A stretch of DNA of 24,229 nt from Sphaerosporella brunnea (Eukaryota > Ascomycota > Pezizomycetes > Pezizales > Pyronemataceae): the NCBI GenBank assembly GCA_008704415.1, contig VXIS01000497.1, forward strand, positions 1 to 24,229, written 5' to 3'. Position numbers and translations under genes: made by a program. Positions within the stretch are counted from its first letter, which is position 1. Each line of letters opens with the position of its first letter. Below the pieces are notes generated by a model. The model made no database searches. It was not told the DNA's origin and saw only the letters and a list, made by a program, of their open reading frames with translations. Below are positions 18,430-24,229 of the stretch, piece after piece.

Positions 18430-19000
18430 ATGAATCCCCTTAAGAGAAAAACATTAGAGGCTGAAAGGCAAGTGCCTAAGAAGCCAAGAGTGGACCACCC
18501 AAGGCACAGGAAGAGAATGTTTCTTGTGGCAGATATTTGGTGGACCACAGAATACGGCAAAGCTCACTTGATTGACACAGGTTGTTTTGGGCCTATCTTG
18601 CATAAGGACTTTGTGTTTGAGCATCAAGAGCCATGGATTCAGCGAGACGGTACCATCTTTGTGACTGAAGCGGATGGAACTCCCTTGGCGGAGGCTGATG
18701 CTCATTATCCCAACCTGTCATACATAAGGATTGGAGAGCACCAAGAAGAGATGACTTGGAAGATTGATCAGCTTGAGGCAGACGCATCAGGCTATATACC
18801 TGTCTCCTGGTTAGAGCAACACAACCCAGATATAAACTGGAACACAGGAACAATACAGTGGCGCAGTAAGTACTGTCGTCAGCATTGTCTCCCGGTGTCA
18901 GTCAGGCAAGCTGTAAGGAACTTTGTCAAGTTGCTTCAAAAAGGCAAGCCTTGCGCTGTGGATCGTGTGGAGTGGCACAATGAGGAAGGAGGTGACATTG
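18430..19000 (+). pseudogene. Chromovirus pol: aspartic protease region
   Basis: The frame has the retropepsin-type active site LIDTGCFGPILHKDFV (Asp codon 18574-18576) after a basic N-terminus. It stays open to 19044, but homology to the next part of Pol continues in the other frame from about 18990-19010, where a frameshift lies. There it reads into a typical pre-RT linker (ERYRKWASVFSEEE...). Confidence 0.75.
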
Positions 19001-19004
19001 CGGA

Positions 19005-20051
19005 TGCCAGAGCGGTACCGCAAATGGGCCTCCGTGTTCAGTGAAGAAGAAATCAATCGTCTTCCTGATCACACCTCATACGACCATGAGATCAGATTGA
19101 TAGAAGGGGCAGTTCCGCCTTATGGGCCAATATACCCCCTATCAGAAACAGAGTTGAAGGTATTAGGAGGTTACCTCCGTAAAAACTTGCCTCAGGCAAG
19201 ATTCGACAGCCCAAAATGAGCAGCTGCAGCTCCTATAATCTTTGTTCCCAAGCCGGATGGAAGTCTTCGCTTATGTGTTGACTATCGCGGGTTAAACAAG
19301 GTGACAATAAAGGACCGGACTCCACTTCTGTTGATGTCAGAGCTTCGTGAGTGATTGGGAAAGGTTAAGATATTTACAAAGCTGGACTTTAAGAATGGAT
19401 ACAATCTCATTCAAATCGCAGAAGGAGACAAGTGGAAGACAGCGTTCAGTACGCGATATGGACTGTTTTAATATTTGGTCATGCTGTTTGACCTGTGCAA
19501 TGCGCCTGCTACCTTTTAGGCCATGATTAATACAGTTCTTAGAGAACTGTTAGATGAAGGAGTGGCCGTCTATATTGATAACATTCTCATCCAGAGTGAA
19601 AACGTAAAGCAGCATGAAGGACTGGTAAAAAAAGTTCTAGAGAAGTTCAAAGAGGCCAGATTGTGTGCCTTAATTAAAAAAAGCTGTTTCCATGTTTCAG
19701 AGGTTGAGTATCTGGGTTACCAGATCACACCACAGGGGATTTTGATGTCCCCAAGGAAGGTTAAGACCATCCAAGATTGGGTGGCACCTCAAAAGGTGAA
19801 GGACGTACAATCCTTGATTGGGTTTGCCAACTTCTACAGGAGATTCACTAATGGATTCTCTAACATAGTCGCGCTGCTGTCGGAGTTGACCAAGAAGCAT
19901 GTAGCCTTCAGTTTGACCTCCCAATGTCAGCAGGCGTTTGAGGAGCTCAAGAAGAAATTCATTGAGTCTCCTATATTAGTCCACTTCCATCCTGAAACAG
20001 AAACCATTGTGGAGACGGATTCTAGCGATTTTGCGCTGGCAGCAATCACAG
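19005..20051 (+). pseudogene. Chromovirus pol: reverse transcriptase
   Basis: The RT order is clear: the linker with PPYGPIYPLSETEL, then [46 protein letters not shown], the catalytic box YIDN, EYLGYQITPQG, and the connection with FANFYRRF. One frame is kept throughout but has four stops (19217 TGA, 19352 TGA, 19469 TAA, 19517 TAG). The catalytic YxDD box has Asn for its second Asp, so even a read-through product should be inactive. A frameshift at about 20051 leads to RNase H. Confidence 0.92.
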
Positions 20052-21065
20052 GATGACGTCGGTTTACACCCAGTGGCTTTGCACTTTAAAATGTTTAAGC
20101 CTGCTAAGATCAACTATAACATTCATGACAAGGAAATGCTTGCCATCGTTGTGGCATTTCAAGAATGGTAGCATATGTTGAAATCAGTGGCTGGAGAAGT
20201 TACGGTGTTTACGAATCACAAGAACTTGGAGTAGTTTGCATTGACAAAGGTGCTGACGAGACGTCAAGCTCGTTGGGCAGAACACCTTGCAGAGTTCAAC
20301 TTCAAGGTAGTATATCGGCCTTGAGACAAAAACACTAAGGCTGATGTTTTATCGAGGTGTTGGGACTATGCCCCAAAGGAGAGGAGTAAAGCTCCCAAAA
20401 TGAGCTTCTTTAAGCCTGGTCAACTCATTATGAGCTCTGTCAAGCTTGCAGGATCCAGAGAGGTCATGTTGCTGGAACCATTTTTGGAGGTGTTGCGTAG
20501 AGCAGCAGCTGAAGAAAAGGATTGGTTAGCAGCCAAAGAAGCAGTAAAAAGACAGGATCCTGACACGGCTAAGAAGTTCAAAGTCAAGGAAGGGCTGCTA
20601 TTCCATGAGAATAGATGGGTAATTCCCAGTGACGCGCAACTAAAGCTACGGATCCTGAAAGAGAATCACGACTCAAAGGCAGCAGGCCACTTTGGGCAGT
20701 ACAAGACCGCAGAAAGAATGAAGTAGAACTTCTTCTAGTCTACAATGGATGAAGACGTACGACAATATGTCTGAAGCTGTGATTCTTGTCAAAGGGACAA
20801 GACTAGCAGACATAAGAAGTACGGACTACTACAGCCATTACAGATCCTATACCACCCATGGAAGTCCTTATCAATGGACTTCATAGTTGCTTTGCCAGAG
20901 TTTGATGGCTACACTTGGGTGTGGGTATCAGTAGACCGTCTCACCAAGATGGCGCACTTCATTCCATTAAAGACGAATGAAAAAACTTCATTACAAGAGT
21001 TAGTGAAGCTCTTTGCAAAGGAAATTTGGAGGCTCCATGACATACCCTCAGAAATTGTGTTCAAT
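20052..21065 (+). pseudogene. Chromovirus pol: RNase H and integrase N-terminal/core
   Basis: RNase H has NIHDKEMLAIVVAF, a TNHKNLE box and KADVLSR at its end. The integrase zinc domain keeps both His (KENHDSKAAGHFG) and the CDSC pair. The core begins MDFIVALPEFDGYTWVWVSVDRLTK with its first catalytic Asp. Stops lie at 20169 TAG, 20232 TAG, 20322 TGA, 20724 TAG, 20736 TAG and 20772 TGA. The usual second Asp, in the SDR motif, appears as Phe-Asn-Arg. A frameshift follows at about 21065. Confidence 0.88.
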
Positions 21066-21960
21066 AGGAGGCAAAGTCCACGTCGCACTTTTGGAAGGAG
21101 TTAATCGAGCATTTAGACGTTAAGTTGTCTATGCCCGCAGCCTTTCATCTGCAGACAGATGGACAGACTGAAAGAGTCAACTCGGTGTTGGAACAGTATG
21201 TCAGGCATTATTGTTCCTTGCAGCAGGATGACTGGATAGACATTGTTGCCGATGGCAGAGTTTGCCTACAATACGGCAGTCTTTGAAACTACCAAGATGT
21301 CTCCGTTCCAGGCAAACTATATGTTCAAGCCGGAGACACAGTGGATCAAGCCAGCTAAAGGGCAGGAGTGGTCCAACCCAGCAGGTAAGCTATTGCTCAC
21401 ACGTTGGAAAGGAATCTTAGAGTTCCTAAAAGAAAACTTCTATCAAGCACAGATACGAATGGCAAAATGGTAAAATGCAAAAGTGCAGAACAAGCCCTCC
21501 TTCAAAGTAGGAGATAAGCTGATGATAGACGCTTGCAAAATACGGACAAAGAGACCCTCAAAAAAGCTTGATCACATGAAGATCGGGTCATTCCCAATCA
21601 TCAAGTTGGTGGATTGACCAGCAGTCAGAGTCCAGTTGCCTCCAACTATGGAGATGCACTCAGTCTATCATCTGTCTTTGGTAGAGCCATACAGTGAGTC
21701 AACGCTTCCAGAAAGGCACCAAAGCCCACCTCTTCCTGAAGATATAGATGGAGAGCAGTACTGGTTGGTCGACAGGATCGCCAAAAGCAGATTCAACAGA
21801 AAGAAGAACAAGGTTGAATACTTGGTGTTTTGAAAGCGCTATCCACCAGAGAAAGCCACCTGAGGACCTTGGGAGCACTTAAGGTGACGAAGCAGTTGAC
21901 CTCATGCTCCAAGAGTTTTATGAGCGGTATCCCCGACAGGTGCGGGATAGTAGAGTAGAG
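21066..21960 (+). pseudogene. Chromovirus pol: integrase C-terminal part and chromodomain
   Basis: After a frameshift the core continues (SHFWKELIEHLD, FHLQTDGQTERVN). Another shift near 21248 leads to LPMAEFAYNTAV and MSPFQANY. A shorter frame at 21636-21833 holds HLSLVEPY and then a chromodomain-like EQYWLVDRIAKSR...KVEYLVF. The chromodomain goes on past a TGA in KRYPPEKAT and PWEH, with a last frameshift before FYERYPRQVRDS near 21920-21950. Chromodomains of this class guide integration to heterochromatin in other fungi; here the domain is broken. Confidence 0.8.
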
Positions 21961-22026
21961 TGAGTATTACCTAGATTGAGATTTCCTTACTGTTCAGTCC
22001 TAGTTAGCATTTCGGGACGAGATGAG

Positions 22027-22041
22027 TTAGGAGGAGAGTAA
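22027..22041 (+). promoter_or_regulatory. Polypurine tract of the chromovirus
   Basis: TAGGAGGAGAGTAA directly precedes the 3' LTR start TGTGACC at 22042. This is the position expected for the plus-strand primer, and it fixes the LTR-A orientation as plus here. Confidence 0.65.
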
Positions 22042-22230
22042 TGTGACCGGTATGGTCACACGATATGTACTTCTAGTAGTCAGCTAGGGAATTGAATAAG
22101 TCTACATAGTGATTACTCAGGGGGCACGTGGTAGCCAGGTGGCTTCGGATCATGATAGCTAGCGCTGGTAACACTATGGGAGAACTCGGAGATTGGATAA
22201 CTCAGATAGGACGCTGTTTAGAGGAAAATC

Positions 22231-23311
22231 TAGTGTTGCACACCAGCCAAGCCAGCTTGAGCCAAAAGTACGAGCTTCGAGCCTGAGCCTACTCGCAATA
22301 TAATTGTTCAAGCTGGAGCTGGCTCATACAAAAGTAGTTCAGGCTTGAGCTGAGCTCAACCTTGGTGAGAGAATTTTAATACTCTACTTCCGGGTGCAGC
22401 GACAAACCCCAACTCAAGTCAACCCAACCACCCTCCGACACCTGGCACTCGTTCCTATTTACATCACTACAGTGCGATGAGTGCGGCAGGGTAGATAGAC
22501 GTGGGGTCCTCGACCCTTCCTTCGAATCAACTTACCTTCACCTATCCTACCCGAACGTCCCTCCACACGCACTGCTCCCTCTTCCCCAACACCTTCAAAA
22601 CCTACAACAAGCGCGTCCGTTGAGTGACTCATGCCCGTACTTGGCAATGCCTTGGGTGCCAAGACAGCACCGCACCCAGGTGCGCAGGATGAGGACGGAG
22701 CCATACGCGCTTTTTACAAAATCCTAGCTGGGAATTGGGGTGCGGATGTTGAGTGCCCCGCTAGAAGTCAAGTCAATACTAACCCCGGCGTTGCAGATAC
22801 TCTCCATGTTGCTGCCGGAGCGCGCGCACTCAGCGAAGCGAAGACATTACCTTACACAGCACTCTTATACAAGCGAAGGATCATAATTCGTAAGCAAGAG
22901 CCTCTATAAGAAGAAGGAGTAACTAGTCCGCTGCTACCACTGCAACAAGCGTTGGGGTCCGTACGACTCTTCATACACTACCTCTATAGATGTGACAAAT
23001 AGTAATCATGATCAAGGAGAGGGCACGGACTCAGCCGCGGAAGCTGTTCTAGACTCAGGTTCTGATTTGACAGATCTATTGCACTGATAGGAGAGAATAT
23101 AGAAAATACCAGTTACCACGTTCCATAATTGTGCATACCTACCAAACTCCCACGGCATTGCAACAGTGTCATTTCATGTAGCAGGCTTGAGCCGGGCTCG
23201 AGCTTTTGTGCACTCGGCTCGGTTCAGGCTCGTGAGCCGAACCGTCTAAAGCTGCGAGCTGGCTTGAGCCACCTGTCCGGCTCGTGTCGAGCCGGCTCGT
23301 ATGCAACACTA
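22231..23311. mobile_element. hAT-type non-autonomous element, 1081 bp
   Basis: Ends are TAGTGTTGCACAC and, inverted, TAGTGTTGCATACGAGCC. They are flanked by 8-bp duplications GGAAAATC (22223-22230) and GGAAGATC (23312-23319), one mismatch. Eight-base duplications and TAG-type ends are hallmarks of hAT elements. Both ends carry dense GGCTTGAGCC/GGCTCGAGCC words. A frame at 22631-22909 and a segment at about 22930-22990 reading RCYHCNKRW suggest a remnant of a BED-like zinc finger. No RNase H core or dimerisation region is seen, so it could not move by itself. Confidence 0.8.
22631..22909 (+). pseudogene. ORF inside the hAT element, possible transposase remnant
   Basis: A 92-codon frame with no firm family match. 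It is followed, in another frame, by Cys-x2-Cys and Trp (CYHCNKRW) and a Thr/Ser/His-containing stretch, which recalls the BED zinc finger at the start of hAT transposases. The second His pair is not clear. It is best read as a remnant. Confidence 0.3.
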
Positions 23312-23569
23312 GGAAGATCCAATTACGAGATGACAATAGCATAGGCTATTGTTGGCGATCTTTTGAGTTATCTTCGTTGACTTACTATTCCGGCAAAGCT
23401 AACATGACGATTAGAGGGGTCAGGATGGATTGAGGGGAAAGCATTGAGCCGAAGACGCGATGATTGGTCGACCGAGAACCTCCAAAGTAAGGAATGTGGT
23501 TGTATAGGGCATGCGATGCAGAAGATCGGGCAATGGAGCACCAAAGGGGCTGAGCATCAGCACAAAGAA

Positions 23570-24001
23570 ATGCAAACGGCTTCTAGAGGAGTCGAGCAGC
23601 GCTCTGTTGTTGCTTAAGCATTGGCTCAAGCAAACGCAAGTAAACAGTTGGGAAAAATGGGAGTACGAAGATCTGGAGGTTCTACCAAAGCTGGGCGTCT
23701 GGGGGGCAACCACTCAGAGTGACCGCGATATGCCGAAGGGCGTACATTTAGATGCCGAGGCCGCACTTAACTCCTCTTCGGGCCTGTCAGACATATCAGA
23801 CTGATCGATCCTGGGATTACTACATAGTAGAAAATTTACATGGCCAGGAACTGCCGCCTGCCTGTGTGCTCCCGCCTCAGCATATCATTTCTCTCCACCA
23901 GCTCAAGCCCGGCTCGCGCTTGCGACCCAAGCCAGTAAAAGTGACGATCCGGCTCGAGTCACTCTTTGGGCTCGTCTCGAGCCGTCTTGTTTGCATCACT
24001 A
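23570..24001. mobile_element. Related, degraded hAT-like fragment
   Basis: The right end reads, inverted, TAGTGATGCAAACAAGACGG, close to the TAGTGTTGCA end of the neighbouring element. The left end has ATGCAAACGGCTTC but a damaged tip. The same GGCTCGAG/CTCGAGCC words lie inside the right end. No convincing 8-bp duplication remains, and adjacent LTR sequence is deleted. Frames at 23511-23804 and 23752-24039 have no known domain. Confidence 0.55.
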
Positions 24002-24229
24002 CTCACACCTATAACTCATGCTTTGAAATCAAACTGTGAGTCATAGGCAAGGTGGGGTGATCTCTGTGTGGGCCTTGACGCCCACAGGTGTAGAGACTGT
24101 CGGAATGCGAGCAAGGGGGTTAGAGGACTGAGTATGACTCAGGCAGAAGGGTAGTCTCTGAAGCGGCTTCCTACTACACGCAGGACTGCCTCTGTCCAGA
24201 AAACCCCCTCTTCTCGAGCAACAAGAACC

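Larger units (their letters stand above)
15250..24229 (+). mobile_element. Degraded Ty3/gypsy chromovirus with nested insertions
   Basis: Order along the plus strand: 5' LTR remnant, gag, protease, RT, RNase H, integrase, chromodomain, polypurine tract, 3' LTR. This is the Metaviridae gene order with the C-terminal chromodomain of chromoviruses. Insertions at 17226-18051 (own-family LTR, inverted), 22231-23311 (hAT type) and about 23570-24001 (related fragment) interrupt it. Many stops and several frameshifts make it inactive. The 3' end lies beyond the window. Confidence 0.92.
22042..24229 (+). repeat. 3' LTR-A, twice interrupted, runs off the window
   Basis: Starts TGTGACCGGTATGGTCACA, a 7-bp inverted repeat with a 5-base loop at the LTR edge. 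It aligns in reverse complement with 17226-18051. LTR segments are 22042-22230, 23312 to about 23569, and 24002-24229. The last ~125 bp, including GCCTCGTTACA, are expected beyond the window. About 90 bp of LTR seem missing at the second insertion. TGAGTCA is at 24037-24043 and TGACTCA at 24135-24141. Confidence 0.88.

Noticed and set aside
17226..24229. A pol gene apparently flanked by ~800-bp terminal inverted repeats, suggesting a novel DNA-type element carrying retroviral-like genes
   Set aside because: The left repeat has its own target duplication and splits gag, and the right one follows a polypurine tract. They are an inverted solo LTR and the true 3' LTR of one chromovirus.

Overview
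The window looks like transposon-rich DNA from a filamentous ascomycete (Pezizomycotina). The main evidence is a complete PAH1/NED1-type lipin (phosphatidate phosphatase) gene at 11680-14216. It has three short introns of 56-66 bp and an N-terminus of the kind known from filamentous ascomycete lipins. A repeat-rich genome such as that of a truffle-like Pezizomycete would fit, but this is inference and no species can be named.

Layout. 1-1803: two copies of one LTR family (here LTR-A) head to head, the right one interrupted by a 601-bp solo LTR of a second family (LTR-B) with a 5-bp target duplication. 1804-5335: a decayed MULE (Mutator-like) transposase on the minus strand, riddled with GTCACTACC-type tandem and dispersed motifs. 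5137-6560: a 138-bp direct repeat with a TATA run, then a diverged ~320-bp tandem duplication. 6560-11380: mostly featureless sequence with two unrecognised ORFs (7409-7915 plus, 10691-11215 minus). 11380-14216: pyrimidine-rich leader and the lipin gene, the only clearly functional gene. 14217-15080: nothing recognised. 15250 to the window end: a degraded Ty3/gypsy chromovirus with a 5' LTR remnant, gag, protease, RT, RNase H, integrase, chromodomain, polypurine tract and 3' LTR.

The chromovirus shows nested insertion. Its gag is split by an inverted solo LTR of its own family (17226-18051, target duplication CACGC/CACGT). Its 3' LTR, which starts at 22042 and runs off the window, is split by a 1081-bp hAT-type non-autonomous element (22231-23311, 8-bp target duplication) and by a related, more damaged fragment (about 23570-24001). 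LTR-A occurs four times: 1-676 minus, 677-1803 plus, 17226-18051 minus, and 22042-end plus. A short 5' LTR remnant ends at 15296.

Decay pattern. Gag holds seven in-frame stops without a frameshift. Most stops in gag and pol can be read as C-to-T or G-to-A changes of Gln, Arg or Trp codons, and the RT and integrase acidic residues look changed by transitions too. This is what RIP-like mutagenesis would give, though it is not proven here. The least explained signal is a 9-base motif, GGTAGTGAC, which recurs 12 times or more within 3.4 kb across the MULE pseudogene in all three reading frames and was not seen elsewhere in the window.
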